Source of the DNA: Blastomyces gilchristii SLH14081
Taxonomy: Eukaryota > Ascomycota > Eurotiomycetes > Onygenales > Ajellomycetaceae
Direction: 5' to 3'
NCBI RefSeq assembly: GCF_000003855.2
Contig: NW_003101679.1
Span: forward strand, 3,427,558-3,491,557
DNA: 64,000 nucleotides
A model generated the notes under the pieces. That model searched no databases. It had not been told where the DNA came from and saw only the letters and a program-made list of their open reading frames with translations. Numbering within the stretch: the stretch's first letter is position 1; every line of letters starts with the position of its first letter. Made by a program: the position numbers and the translations under genes. Positions 1 through 12,155 of this stretch are shown in pieces.

Positions 1-1230
1 AATTGCTACAATCATTCTCTCTAGTAATAAAGATCTGTTTTCTGCATGTATTTCTAATATAGATTATATAATAACTGTATACAAAGAATATCAATAGTAC
101 ATGTATTGAATGAAGATAATATTGCTATATAACACTGTAGTCATTTCTGTACATCTCTGAAAGCTGTTAATAGTTTCTTTGAGTCTCTTTATATTTGATA
201 AGTCAATAATATATTTCAATACACTTCTTTTTTCATTATCATCATTATCATCATCATTATCATTATTATTATCATTATCACTATCATTATTACTATCATC
301 ATTATCATTATCATTATCATTATCATATCATTGCTAGCTGCCTTCTCTGCCTTTATCTCTTCTCTACACTTACTAAAATCAATCATGTTATTTCTCTTCA
401 AATATTCTGCAGTTCTGCAGACTATCAAGGTGTGTGAGTGCTATCACAGATTGAAGAAAGAGAAGAAGAAGATGTTCAAGTGAGAAGAGATAGATTGTAA
501 GACATATTATAATACCTTGAAGAGACTCTGTAAGAGAGTAGAATGATAACAATTTTAAGTAACACTTCTGATAGATTTAGACTGAACTAAGTATAGAAAT
601 AATGCAGATAACATCATCTATAAGAGATTGAAAAAGAAGACAGTGAAGAGTTCTATACAGTAGTAGTGAGATCAGAAGAAGTTCTGAGAATCATTTAAGA
701 CTAAGATGAAAAGAGAGAGAGAGAAGAAGAGTATTACTGTAAATAAACAGTAGCAGAAGAAGATTGAGAAGATATTAAAGTAGAAGACAGAGAAGTCAAA
801 ACTGATAAGTTTTTTATTAAGAGATAATGATTTTTGATAACACTTCTGTTCTCTAATTGATTAGCAGGAGCTGATAGAGAAGGAGAGAATTGAGACCTTG
901 TTCAGATCTTGAATACACTTCATAATTCAGAATATTAAGAAGACAGCTCTACTATCTGAGTATATCAATCTGCTTATCACTGAGATGAAACACAAGACAG
1001 CAGATCAGAAAATACAGGATTTTCAGACACAGATTAATCTAGCTCAGAGAGAGCAGTGAGAACTCTTCTCTGAGAAGATAGCAGAGAGAGATTTTAAGAT
1101 AATTATCATCTCAGATAAGAAGAAGAAGAAGAAGAAGAAGAATAAGAAGTGAATTATGAAGAATAATAAGAAGAGTGAGAAAGAGAAGAAAGATAATAAA
1201 TAGAAAAAGTTTTTTTCTTTTTATATTAAT
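1..1230. other. AT-rich decayed DNA, no intact gene
   Basis: No intact coding frame is seen. On the + strand, about 946-1155 stays open apart from TGA codons (probable former TGG) and reads as a charged, possibly coiled-coil segment followed by a run of lysines. That could be the C-terminal tail of a transposase or the 5' part of the hAT relic to the right. I cannot assign a family. Base use (few CpG, CpC and GpG) matches the mutated repeats elsewhere. The left end of the hAT element may lie here: a TIR-like tagactgaac occurs near 585, but the 8 bases before it do not match the right-hand flank. Confidence 0.5.
229..335. repeat. Imperfect ATC/ATT trinucleotide microsatellite
   Basis: About 105 bases of alternating cat, tat and tca units (tcattatcatcattatc and similar). 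The methionine/isoleucine-rich frame across it on the minus strand is a by-product of the repeat and not a gene. Confidence 0.9.
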
Positions 1231-2679
1231 TAGTTATAAGTTCATAACTATTAGTTAATAATTAAAATTAATTTTGAGTTTTCAAAAATTATTGTATAAG
1301 TTGTAATCAATTATCAATATTAGTTCAGGGCACAAAATTTATGAAAAACTCAACATAAATACTGAGATGAACTATGAAATAATTATCAATAGATTGTATT
1401 ACAAATTACTGAAGAGTTATCTCTCTACTACAATTACTGTAACTGTATTCAGAAACATTTATCATGAACTGATCATAGCTCTGAAGAAATTTTCTGATAT
1501 CTGAAGTTATCAGAATGCAGATAATAAAAGAAAAATAATCAGAAAATTACTACTGAGCTGATAAGTTACTCTACTAGATAATAATTTTTAATAATACTCA
1601 CTTTCTAATTTGAGAAAAATTATATGAAAATAATCATATATTAATACTCTAATTTCATAACTCTCATCTGATAACTTCTGTGAATAATTACTTTATATAT
1701 ATATATCTCTGAATCTTTCTCTTCAATTAATTGAAAACTCTGAATTCTGAACACTTCTTCAAATGCTTAATTCAAATCTTTATATTTCATCTCAATTCTG
1801 TCTTTGAATTAATCTTGAGATATACTACAAAGTCAATATGCAATATCTAGAATCAGAGTTGAAGAATCATTAAAGAGTATCTCTCACAGTGAATATATAA
1901 ACTAGTATAAATAATCTTATATTTATAAGAGTTATATATTATTACATTGATGAGAACTGAACTTATTAAGAGATATTAATTGAATTTGAATCATTGATTA
2001 GTAGTCATACTATGAATTATATAACAGAGATATTAATGACTGTGATTAAAAATAACTATTGAGATATTAGTCTCAGTCTTCTTATAATTATAACTGATAA
2101 TACTGTGAATAACTATACTATGATAAAGAGCTTGAAGTAAAAATTGACTTTGTATTTCTGAAATAATAAATAAGGTCATATTTTCTGTATTACTTATATA
2201 ATTTAACTTATGATATAAACACTGATAAAGAATCTTAATAGTAAGATAAAGAATAATGAGATGACTGATTCTTGAAATGAGAATAAGATGAAAGTAGTTA
2301 CTCAAGTAACTTTTATATTCATTTTATAAAAGATAATGTTTTTTAATAATACTTTTTAATATTGCTTTTTAATAATGCTTTTTAATAACACTACTGTTAA
2401 TTTTGAATAAATTGACTAATAATTTAAATATCACAGATTTGAAACATTATTAATACAATTTGTATCTTCTCTAAATAATAATAATGATTTCATGATATTC
2501 AATAAATAAACAAATTAGTCATATCACTGAATATGATACAGAATATTAGAATATAATGAAGTTTAATATATAAGATAACTGTTCAGACTCTTCAATTATA
2601 TCAGATAATTAATCATTGAGTGCAATACTCTGATTGAGAAAAGATTCAGATATTAAAACTTTCTGATATGAAATAAACT

Positions 2680-3111
2680 CAGTTGAAATATGTGATTAAT
2701 TTACTGTTTCAGTTTTATAAGATAATAAAGACAGTCTTAATTACTTATATATCAATACTGCAGTCAGTCTGATAAGTGTATAACAGTTTATTTACTCATC
2801 TTAAGAAGCAGTTGAATCACTCAAAAAGAAATTCAGTCTGAAATAATGCTATAGTGCAGGCTATTATTACTATAAGAAATAAACTGATATATTACTACAG
2901 TAAAACTGAACAATCTTTTACAGAGTACTATACTGTAGCAGCTCTACTAGATCTCTCTTATTAAGTTAATATCTACACTTCTCAAGATTGAATAGAGAAG
3001 AAATAAGACTTATATATTAAATTAGTCTGAGACTACTATAATGTTAACTATCAGAGATTTGAATAAGTAGATATTAGAGATGTGAAGACAGTGAAATACA
3101 ATTCTCTAGTA
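2680..3111 (+). pseudogene. hAT transposase C-terminal region, RIP-damaged
   Basis: One continuous frame of about 144 codons is interrupted only by TAA/TGA codons explicable as mutated Trp, Gln or Arg codons. It reads LKYVINLLFQFYKI, then VYNSLFTHLKKQL, then NKLIYYYSKTEQSFTEYYT and AALLDLSY, then repeated IEKK/KLV segments ending in DYYNVNYQ. This order is what hAT transposases show in the region before the C-terminal dimerisation domain: a helical block, YY.KT, VALDP-like, and a WI/KLW.EYY-like block. In the intact family this enzyme would cut and rejoin transposon ends in the nucleus. Here it is dead. The dimerisation motif itself was not found downstream. Confidence 0.65.
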
Positions 3112-3809
3112 AGTAATAATCTTTGATAACACTTTATATCATATAGAACTATAATACTAACTTTTAAATAGAACTTATATATATTGATTATAACTGAAAA
3201 TCAGACAAAACTATATACTTATAAAACTGATTTTAACTGCTATCTTCAAGATAATTCAATCAATTTATACATCAAATTAATTATAGAGTTATAAAAAATT
3301 GTTAAGTGTATCTATTCAACTATTATACTGATGATGTGTGATATTCTGACAATTTCATTGATAGAGATGAGAATGAAGTGAAAGTTTAACTCAAGCTGAG
3401 ATATTTATCACTATCACTGAGAACAATTATAAGAAGAAACAATTAAGAAACTTATAATTATAAAATATAATATTATCAGACAGTTTAATATCTCTGATCA
3501 CAGTATATCAGAGAAGTGTAGTTTTTATGAGAAAGTGAAGAATAAACTTACACAAGAATGTATTTAGTTATTTCATCAGTGTTATTAATAATTATTATCA
3601 AATTCTGATTATATAAGTAATCACTGAATAAATTGAATGAGACTGAATTTAATCTTCAGTCTTAGTCTCATTCTGATTTTAGAAGAATGATTATCTTTCA
3701 CAGTTTATTCTGAGAAATTACTTTCATTTCACTGTTCTTGAATTAAATCTGGTCATTTTTCACATCATTTCTCTCAGAAATGATTCATTTTTAGATTTTT
3801 TTAAGACTT

Positions 3810-3896
3810 GATTCTAGTGGGGCTCACATCAAGAAATGTATGAGACCAGATAAAATGAGATTAAATGTGAAATTCATGATCTCGGCGGCCAGTCTA
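3810..3896 (+). repeat. hAT right subterminal region and TIR shared with MITEs
   Basis: The last 85 or so bases (from the aagaaatgtatgagaccag block to ggccagtcta) match the corresponding ends of MITEs m1-m5, while the sequence to the left does not. The terminal TAGACTGGCCG (reverse strand) is the inverted repeat. The right flank is tctacata; its left counterpart was not found. Confidence 0.8.
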
Positions 3897-4969
3897 TCTA
3901 CATAACATCTTCTTGAAATGAGAAAAGCTGATAATAAAGACAGAAACAGCAGAGACAGAGAGAGTAGAAGTAGTGAGAGTAGAAGTAAAACTCATGAGAA
4001 CAGAGGTAGCAGAAGTGAGAGAATCAGACACAGAGACAGATGTAGAAGATTGAGAGAGAGTAGTAGAGAAAGAAACAAAGAGAGCAGAGAAAGATATAGA
4101 AGACTCAGTCACATATAATACAGACAATTTCTTCATTATCATGTCTCTTAAGTTCTCAATTAACAATTCAACATTGAGATCACAATCATCAGTGAATACA
4201 GATCTGTCAACATATAAAGATTCTACATAAATTAAAACAAATATATCAGTATCTGTGTTTATATAAAATAATTAGAAAACATGATCAGATGCTCACTGAA
4301 AAAAGAAGATCAAGAATGTATAAGAAGATGAAGAAGATATGTTATTTATAATAGTACATTCTGATAATTATTAGAAGATAAACAAGTTCTAATCACATTT
4401 CACAATGTATTACATTTACTGTTAATAAACTGCCTGGTATAAGCACTATAATAATACTTATTATGAGAATGAGAGATTATTGCCAGAAACATGTACAATG
4501 TGATAGATGAACAGATAGAAGATATTAAATAGAAGAAGAGATAGAAATCTTGAATAAGATAATAATATTCAATGATAATGATGATGAAGAAGATAATTGA
4601 AGAATGAAAAAAGTTAGTAAATGAGTGATATAATATAGTGAAAGTATCTTTGTAAGAGTATACACAGAATGCTAGTCAAATCAGAGATAGACTACATAAT
4701 TATAAACACTAGTGACATACTAATCTGCATGAAGCTAGAATGTACATCATGGTCATATGAGTGTGACTGAATCTAGTGAGAAAGAATGTGGTTCAGAAGA
4801 ATGTATGACTGCTGAATAATAACATGACTGCTTTCAAACATGCTTACACTTCCAAACATGCTTACAAATGTAAAGGGGCCATAGCGGCCACTAATTAATT
4901 TAGTATAATGTATATAAGAAGCCGGTGTACGCCTGTAATCGTACACTAGCTCAAGCAACCTTTGAATCA
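3897..4969 (+). mobile_element. Gypsy-D retrotransposon, 3' end (second copy)
   Basis: This segment is the reverse complement of 28715-29760 and beyond, i.e. the 3' end of the gypsy-D element. Its right edge, caacctttgaatca at 4969, is the mirror of tgattcaaaggttgc at 28715, which fits a TG...CA LTR end. The left part was interrupted by the hAT element ending at 3896. It includes an arginine/serine-rich frame (3918-4118) and relatively GC-rich patches near 4875-4950. The LTR start is not resolved. Confidence 0.6.
3918..4118 (+). pseudogene. Arg/Ser-rich frame in gypsy-D, copy 1
   Basis: A 66-codon frame made mainly of AGA (Arg) and AGN (Ser/Arg) codons, ending RRLSHI. It corresponds to the frame at 29549-29746 (minus), which ends RRLSYI. 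The opposite strand is open too, as a Ser/Thr-rich frame ending HFKKMLC. Low-complexity purine-rich sequence survives C-to-T decay without gaining stops, so openness alone is weak evidence. I do not recognise a function. Confidence 0.3.
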
Positions 4970-5430
4970 CAACTTTAATAATTTAGATATTGAATGTGAG
5001 TGAATATTAATATCAAATTTATTCTTCACAAAGCAGACAGTCTTATTATGATATATAGTTGAATATATCTTAAAAAAATTCTTTAATTCTGATAACATAT
5101 CTGATGTAATCTTTGACTTTACACTGTATATTAAATGAGATTCTCTAACAGTTTCAAAGCAGTTAAGATTTCATTGAATTTAATATACAGTGATCAGATA
5201 ATAATCAATACTTTATATAATCTCAGCAGATATATAATCATTCTTAAGAAGATGTACAATCTCATTGACAGTGAAATCACTGAGTTGAGATAGCATATTC
5301 ATGATAAAGATAAGAAAGATGTGTATTTGAATGATATTTGATTGAAAAAGACATGTATTGAATGATATTGAATGATTCTAGAGAAATGTGAATATTTTGA
5401 TTTTTTTGTGATGTTTTGCTACTAATTTTC
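4970..5430. other. AT-rich transition zone next to the gene island
   Basis: No gene seen. This stretch joins the gypsy-D end to the GC-balanced island. Base composition changes abruptly near 5430, at the agggggtgctgggaa segment. Confidence 0.6.
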
Positions 5431-6008
5431 AGGGGGTGCTGGGAAAATTCTGTTTTCGCAAGCAATATGTCCGCCACAATATCTAGGCGCCCAATTATTT
5501 ATATCACGCAATATTATTATCACGATTAAATATTACAGTGGCAACTTGGTAGTGAGGCCCGCTGAAACCCACCCCTCCTTCTGAAAACCCCATCTAGACC
5601 TCACAGTGAAGGCAACAACGGCTAAATGCGTTACATGCATTCCAATAAATCTATGATAACCAAACACAAATAAACAAACAATTGAGACGAAATGCTATCT
5701 ATCAAGCAAAACAGAAGAAGAAGCAAAGAGAAACTAGAACGTTGAAAAACAAGCATATTGCCATGCAGAAAGTTGAAAATGCCACAGTAATAACTTATTG
5801 ATACAATGCTTAAGTAAATAAATCGCAATCCGCCCCCTAGAAAATAACGATTATAAAGAAACTCGTTCAAGTAAATTAAAAAAAAATAGATATAGAAGTG
5901 GAAAGGAGGAAGGAAGAAAAGCCGCTGGTCAAAACGAATATATGGAGGTGGAGATATTCATGAATACCATGTAGGTAAGTTGTAGAAGAAAGTACACCGG
6001 CGTATTCA
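5431..6008. other. GC-balanced 3' flank of LTE1
   Basis: Unmutated sequence between the isochore boundary and the LTE1 stop codon. It should hold the LTE1 3' UTR and terminator (transcription runs leftward). No convincing second gene: the 79-codon frame at 5631-5870 has no recognisable features. Confidence 0.55.
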
Positions 6009-9000
6009 CTACGCAAGGTCTTTGCTCAGAGCCATGATTTTCTCGTCAGGTAGCGCAGAGATCCAGAGGCAGCGTTCGATGACCCCAAAGACAGGCTCGA
6101 ATGTGTATTTTGTACTAGCGTCGATGAGGCGAAGCAAGCTTTTCACAATCGCTGCAGCAGTGCGATACCGCTCGAAGTTCACAAGCGGCTCACCATCTCG
6201 TGTACTCGCTATTTGAGCAGGTTTCTGGGAGTTGTAGGTCAGGTCTTGGACGTAGAGGCCTAAATGTGCCGTTACACCTGCGGTTAGCCAATTTTCCGTC
6301 TACGTAGGAACTATGGGAGTTTGTTCAAGCCGGGGAGGGGATGAAAGTTACTTACCGACAAACGGAACACACCCATCTTGTAGGTTCGTGGATTCCATCT
6401 CCAACCGCAGCTTTTGGAAATTACGAATGGGCTGGGCTAGTGTCTCCATATCCTTAAGCAGCTGCTTCTCGCCGTCCGCGACAAGCTCCCAAGTCTTCGT
6501 CAGCCTCGTACAATCAACTGAGCAGAGTGCTATTGTGATTTGAAGCATAGCTGAGTAGTTTCGAAGCCTCCTCGAGTGCACGGCCACGTGGATAAGTTTG
6601 GTGATCGTTTGCGCTCTCTCAGTTATATTCCTTGTCAGAACAACCTCCGAGACTGCCCATTTCACCATGAGATTAAAACGAGCAACAACAATATCAATTC
6701 CCCTGCGATCATGTTGCGAAAGGTAGTCTGCCCAGTTGAGTGTTGACTGCGAGGACTGACTCCATCTCATGTCAACCAGGTCCTTCCAGTCAACCTCGTT
6801 CAGTGCAGCCTTCTCAACGAGGGTGAACTGCTGAGCAAGAGTGAGGGATTCGCATGCTAGAATGAATGGCAGATGATGATGGTTCGATGCTACCATGGCC
6901 GGGGTTTCTTTGACGTACGTTTGCCCCTCAGAGCTAAACAAGATATTACTCGAAAGGTGTTGCATGTCTAGCGTTCGTTGTGTGGTAGTGCTAGGAAGGT
7001 TTTTACAACTGGGTGACAAGTCAGGTGTAATTGGTTGCCTTTGGAATGGGACCGTGTCCACAGGAGCAGCATAAGACGACGTCGAGCCGTGATACCGTGC
7101 AGTCATCGGCGGAGAGGGAGGGTGCGTCAAGGGATGTGAAATAACACCCAGACCCGGTAGCGCTGCGTCCATGCCAGTAATCGTGCCTGTTCCATAATAC
7201 CTGTCAACCGCTTCGTCCTTATCAATGACTGATATTTCTGAGGAAAGCTCGGAGCCGTAGCCGTGATCATCGTCACCCTTATCATTATCGTCATTTGGCT
7301 TGTGTAGTGAAGAGGATAATGTAGGGGGTCTTGGAGCTGTGGAGCCCTGTGGGATCCGTTTCAGACTCTCCGTCTCTTCCACCATATCAATTGATGGATG
7401 AGACGACTCGAGTTTGTCAGTCACTGGATCGTCATCCGGGCTAAATAAGGGCTGTGGGACAGGGATTGGTGGACTAAAAACAGGGCTTTTCATCGACTCG
7501 TCGCTCAAACCACGCTCAAGGAGGGGGATTGAGCAATACGAATCCTCAGAACCTATGAACGATTCTGTATCGGGAGCAGTAAGTGCGGACAACGTCCGAC
7601 CATTGTCCGATTGGTATGTAGGTAGAATGCTCGGTTCGGCAAGGGACTGGTGACGATAGAATTCCCCATTGCGATCGTTGTGTTTATCCGTGAGGATATC
7701 GCCTGTGCTAAGTTGACCTTGAGAGTCTCGAGGGGTACTTGGCGATGGTCTTTCCCACTTGCCCTCCAATTTAAGAAGGGTCGATTCGATACCTCCATCT
7801 TCATCGTCAGGGATCTTAGCGAATCGTGCAACTGCAGCCTCAAAGGAGGCTCGTATCTGTTGCGAGGGACGTGTTCCAGCAGCCGAGTAACGTTCCATGG
7901 GAAGGAGAATTTCTTCATGTCCGCGCCTTCCACTTGGTGGAATTCCTGCCGAACCGTCGCTATTCAAAAATAAGAGAGATTCTGCCATTGAATCCGTGTA
8001 CGACGTCCTAGATGCAAAGGATCGCGCTCTAGGTACCGCTTGAAGGTCATGGACGTTTCGGATCTTCCTAAGATCCCCACCAGGACGACGGCGAAGCATT
8101 CGAGTAGGAAGCTTCTCTCCTGACCCACGTGAAGATTCGCCGCGTGACGCAGCCTCGCCCGTCGAGTCAATGCTTGGGTGTTTTCTAAGATTTATCATCC
8201 CGTTATGATAAGATGCATACCTCCGCAGCCTACTTCCCGATTCCGATCGTCCCGGGGTTTTCGACCCACTGCGAACTACAGAAGAGGATCGCTTATCCCA
8301 AAATCTAACGTAGTCTTCTGAATGCCGTGAATCTCGACTTGTAGATATGGAAGTTACATCATACCGTTCCAACGAGGGCCCAGGAACACCAACCAAAGCG
8401 TCTGGATGTGAAATAGGAGACGACGCATCGATCGCCTCCTCAAAATTGTGCAATGGTGATTCTTGGAAGTGGTGGGGACCATTTGGAAACGTCTGCAGTG
8501 CTCCAGACATTAGCGGGACAGCAGGACGAGTGTCGTCCACTATAACAATCGATTTGCTTCCCGTTGTTAGTTGGCTTGATATTCTACCCAACCCGAGGCC
8601 GAATCCAACGTGGCTTTCCGGAATTAATCTAACAGCAGACATTGGCAATCTGTCTTTTCCTAGTTCCCCAGTTGCTATGACTTCAGATACAGGACCTGAA
8701 TTCAGCGGTTCTCGCATAAGAACTTGGCGATAGCACTGGAGAGCGTCATCACACAGCATGTCAACCCGCGGAGGAACTCTAGCATCTGGGCCTGACCGTC
8801 TTTCCTTGTATACATCGCCTCCGACCCCGATGTTAAGAGGGAGTGCAGAAGTTTTTCCTTTTAGTGACGGCAACATACTGGGGTGTGCTGCCTGTGGGCT
8901 TGAAGAATTGCCACTTTGTCTATTATGTAGAGCTCGACGAATTGTGCCAATGAAGGTTTTGACACCTGGTGCAGGTTTTACACTATTATCGCCCTTTGGA

Positions 9001-11281
9001 CTTAGCTCCTGATGTAGAAAATGGAATTGAGACGTTTCAAGGGGGGGCGACGGAGGTACGATTGTCACAACGGATGGATCCACCGGAGCATAGGCATTAC
9101 CACGTATTATACTTTCGGGGTAAGGTAAAGTTTGGAGGAGCGATTGTCCCTGAGTGTCTAGGTTTAATGCTGGTAAGGGTGCCCGGTCATCTCGTACAGA
9201 ATCGGAGAAGCTTCCACTTCGCTTGTGGGAATGAGCGGGTCGACGCCATATGGGAATCACAGGTGCCGTTGCTTGAGTGTCAGCGGATGTATGAGAACTA
9301 CGCGCTGCAGATGCCACTAATACGGGATGTGGGCCTTTTGGGCGGGTCGAGTGTGTGGACTCGCGTTTCTGTCCTTTAGACGGGAACGAACACGAAGTTG
9401 TTTGTATGCTCTTTACGCTCTCCGATGATGGTGGTAGATCCCGAGCAGACGCTGTCGAAAAGTTGTGGGTATGAGAATGTGGAAACTGAACGTCTCCCTC
9501 TTTATAATCGGCGACCTTCATGGGTGAGGCGGGACTCAGTGGTACCACACCTGCAGCTTGTGATTCGATAATATGAGATGGGTCCCGTATGCCGCTTAAG
9601 CGACTTAGGCGGGCATCCCTGGAGCCAGCAACACCTCCGGGGGCAACTTTATCATCAGGATGAGTGTCATTAACAAAGTTTGGGGAGTCCCAATACAGAG
9701 CGCATCTGCCGTTCCAGCACCGTTTCAAATCAAGAAGGATTTTGAGATCACTCGAGCTGTTGTTGCTGCAGCTTCTGACATTCTCATAGATTTGGTTGAG
9801 TTTTTTGCAGAATTGAACCCGAAGGTCACGATTGATAACGAAATCATCGACAAAGTAATTAAGAATCCAATGCCTTAGAGCTGCGAACGTGCGAATCCGG
9901 ATAATCCTTCCGTCATCCTCCAGTCGATTGATCGCCCATTGAAGCCTCGCTAGCAGAAGCGAAAGGAGGTTACTGTGCGAAAGATAAGACCGAAATGTTA
10001 GGAAGAAGTCAGATACTAATTCGTAGTCCATAAACGTGTCCGATGAAATCTGAGCAACTATTCGAGCGGGAGTTGCGGCAGATATCTCGTTTGATCCTTT
10101 GACATAGCGAACAACCGATGGGTCATCCATGATTTGAACCAGGAAATCAAAAATAGAAGGTTCTATTGGTTCACTCAATTTGTAGAACACAGGGGACTGC
10201 ACTGGTGCCGCAGTGGATAATTCGCCGAATGCCTTTGGCTTGGCATGTACGGATGGCATAACTGAATACGTTCGAGTGGTCCGCGAACATTGGTTTAATG
10301 ATTGGGGCACGTGGGACATTATACCATAATCACTCTCAGTGGCCATAGAAGAAGATCGAAAGTGCTCTGATACCGATGTTTTGGTATAGGCAGAGCTTCG
10401 GAGAGTCGGGTTACCTTCTGGCGTAAATCGGAAACCCCCAAGTCTAAAATGTGGAATTGTGACTTCAATAGCCGGGATGGAAGGCTGGCCGGCCGATTTA
10501 GGGCGCTCATGTTCGGGGCGCTCAATAACGATCCGCAATTCTTTGCGATTTCTCGAATCCGCGGACGGAATATCGTCGAGTGAGTGTCGCTTTGACCCCT
10601 GGTCGTCCGGAGTCGTTGAGATGTCATATTTGCTTTCGTTGCTATCCTCGCGGACTATATCAGCTCGTAATTCTGACAGTTGGGAATCAGACCACATGCT
10701 ATGTCTAGCCCATCTATCCTCCGGTGTGGGTTCTGGGTGTAAGTAATTCTTGTTTGAAGGTGTGGTAGGAGTTTTGGTGAGAGGAAAGGGTTGCGGCCTG
10801 GCTTGGTTCGTGGGTCTGAACCGGAAACGATTAGTTTATTATATTGCACCTTCTAGTAACCAAATCTCCATCATTCATACCTTAAGTACAATTTCCCGTT
10901 ATGACCAACGTTCCCAACCGTGAAGTGTCTTGCTTCTCTACCTCCCAGGCCTACAGTTCCAATGCCCTCTGGCGTAACATCGATCGTGTCGGAACGTTTT
11001 AAAGCCCTCTGCCTCAATACTTCACTACTATTCTTAACACGGCGAAGCGAATTGGTTCTCTGCCTTCCATTTGCTGTAGCAGTCTCCTTTTGTACATTTC
11101 CGTCCTGCAATCTTGAATGAGGCTGTCCCAAAGATTGCTTCTCCGATCGCAGGGCGTGGTTGGGAGTCCGTTTTAACCGCGTCTCATTCGTCGCTGGCCC
11201 TGTGAAAACCCCAGATGTTTTGCCTTCTGACTGGGCGGGCGTCAGCGGTGTTCGCTCCCCATGCCGGAATTGGGATTGCAT
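6009..11281 (-). CDS. LTE1: Lte1-like Ras guanine-nucleotide exchange factor (mitotic exit)
   Basis: Exons by my model are 11281-10881, 10815-6356 and 6259-6009, giving 1703 residues, complete. The start MQSQFRHGERTP is the first ATG in frame, with A at -3. Residues about 115-134 (REARHFTVGNVGHNG, then KLYLR) form the N-terminal block I associate with filamentous-ascomycete Lte1 homologues. About 350-485 is a RasGEF_N domain (SIFDFLVQIMDDPSVVRYV through FFLTFRSYL to LRHWILNYF). About 485-1440 is Ser/Pro-rich, probably disordered and phosphorylated. About 1449-1690 is the RasGEF domain (SLTLAQQFTLVEKAAL; FNLMVKWAVSEVVL; CVPFVGLYVQDLTYN). In yeast, Lte1 is a bud-cortex protein that promotes mitotic exit via spindle-position control and binds Ras; exchange activity on Tem1 is disputed. 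It is the only gene in the island, with no neighbour to judge context. Calling it Lte1 rather than another RasGEF rests on the domain order and the N-terminal block. Confidence 0.88.
6260..6355 (-). other. LTE1: LTE1 intron 2 (96 bp)
   Basis: Donor GTAAGT follows G6356. The branch-point-like GCTAAC is at 6288-6283 and the acceptor ATTTAG ends at 6260. A closer CAG (6280-6278) keeps the same phase but lies directly after the branch site and would insert six residues into the conserved PFVG/LYVQDL motif, so I prefer the TTTAG acceptor. Confidence 0.85.
10816..10880 (-). other. LTE1: LTE1 intron 1 (65 bp)
   Basis: Donor GTATGA follows CTTAAG at 10881. The branch-like CTAAT is near 10834-10830 and the acceptor GTTCAG ends at 10816. 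Removing it joins GKLYLR to PTNQARPQPFPLTKTP and then reads in frame through RWARHSMWSD into exon 2. Without it the N-terminal 173 residues are lost and the protein seems to start at an internal Met (10697). Confidence 0.85.
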
Positions 11282-12155
11282 TTTCACAAAACCCCAGAAC
11301 ACGAGAACTGCTACCCTAGGAACCTCGAATATAGACTACCGCTGAAGGGTGAGGAGTCGGAAGACGTAGAAGGAATCGGTTGTGTGGCATCACTTAACCA
11401 GACGAAGAGGCGAATTATAGACGTCTTGAAAGGCCGAAAGTCGGAGATAAAAAGCTTGGTTTCAAGGCTGTCAACAATTGCAACAACAAACAACAGGGAA
11501 TAATGTTCAAATTAGAGACACACAGCAGGCCGAAATAGTCATGAAAACATGAAGGTAAAAATAAAAATAAAAATAGAAATAGAAAAAGCAATATAAGGTA
11601 AACAAAAGATAGAATTACAAAACAGAGGTCAACTACCTCCCTCCAACCCCCAGAAACGCATTGTACCCAATGCGGTTAACCCCAAGACAGTCTGTCTGTT
11701 TGCGCGACCTGTGACAACCAAGGCTGGTTTCCAGGCAAAACAAGAAACCTGACACGAACTAGGTCCCACGGTACCACTGATTTGCGACTCAGTTTTCTTG
11801 ATTGAATATTATAGAGTTTCCTGGGCACGGTGCCTGCAATGGGGAGGATATCAAGAAATCGATGCAAAGAGACGGGTAAAAGAGCGCCAATGCAGAAGGA
11901 AAACAAGAGATTGGAGGAACGACAAATGGTGTGAGAAGAACAGAATGTCGACAAGGAACAAAGCCAGATGAGCAGTTTAGCCTTGATAGCGTAGTTGAAA
12001 AAGGGAACCAGCGGGCATGTCTGGGCTAGAACAGAGAAGTCCGGGCTGAGGTGATTATGCTGAGGATGTTACTGTGAGAGGTTGGGGCAGAAAACACAGG
12101 GTAATGTATTCACAAGCAAGTCGGCCACGCAAGTGAGTCGCCACCTTCTCATCAT
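11282..12155 (-). promoter_or_regulatory. Presumed LTE1 promoter and 5' UTR region
   Basis: About 870 bases of unmutated sequence upstream of the LTE1 start, ending where the AT-rich isochore resumes. It contains A-rich tracts (aaaataaaaataaaaatag near 11555) and CAA-rich sequence near 11476-11500. No TATA box or named operator can be assigned with confidence, and frames here have no recognisable product. Confidence 0.45.

Larger units (their letters stand above)
1231..3896 (+). mobile_element. Decayed hAT-family DNA transposon (right part)
   Basis: The right end at 3896 finishes in cggcggccagtcta, the same terminus carried by the five MITEs in this window, which have 8-bp target duplications typical of hAT elements. 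Inside, 2680-3111 translates as the C-terminal part of a hAT transposase (listed separately). The left end is not identified, and the element may extend into 1-1230 or beyond the window. A motif like taatgatttttgataacac occurs at about 825, 1576, 2331 and 3112 and also inside every MITE, which supports common ancestry. Seen: termini, motif and transposase frame. Inferred: that this was the autonomous partner of the MITEs. Confidence 0.65.

Noticed and set aside
216..428. Methionine/isoleucine-rich small protein
   Set aside because: Product of a trinucleotide microsatellite.
6313..9878. Plus-strand frames inside LTE1 (e.g. 8347-8733, 8969-9379)
   Set aside because: Shadows of the minus-strand coding exon with no domain or codon support.
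10871..11302. Separate 143-codon gene upstream of LTE1
   Set aside because: The first codon shown as Met is GTG, and the frame splices in phase to the main exon; it is LTE1 exon 1 beginning at the ATG at 11281.
11676..11954. 92-codon minus-strand frame upstream of LTE1
   Set aside because: It opens at TTG rather than ATG, has no recognisable domain, and lies in the presumed promoter/5' UTR.
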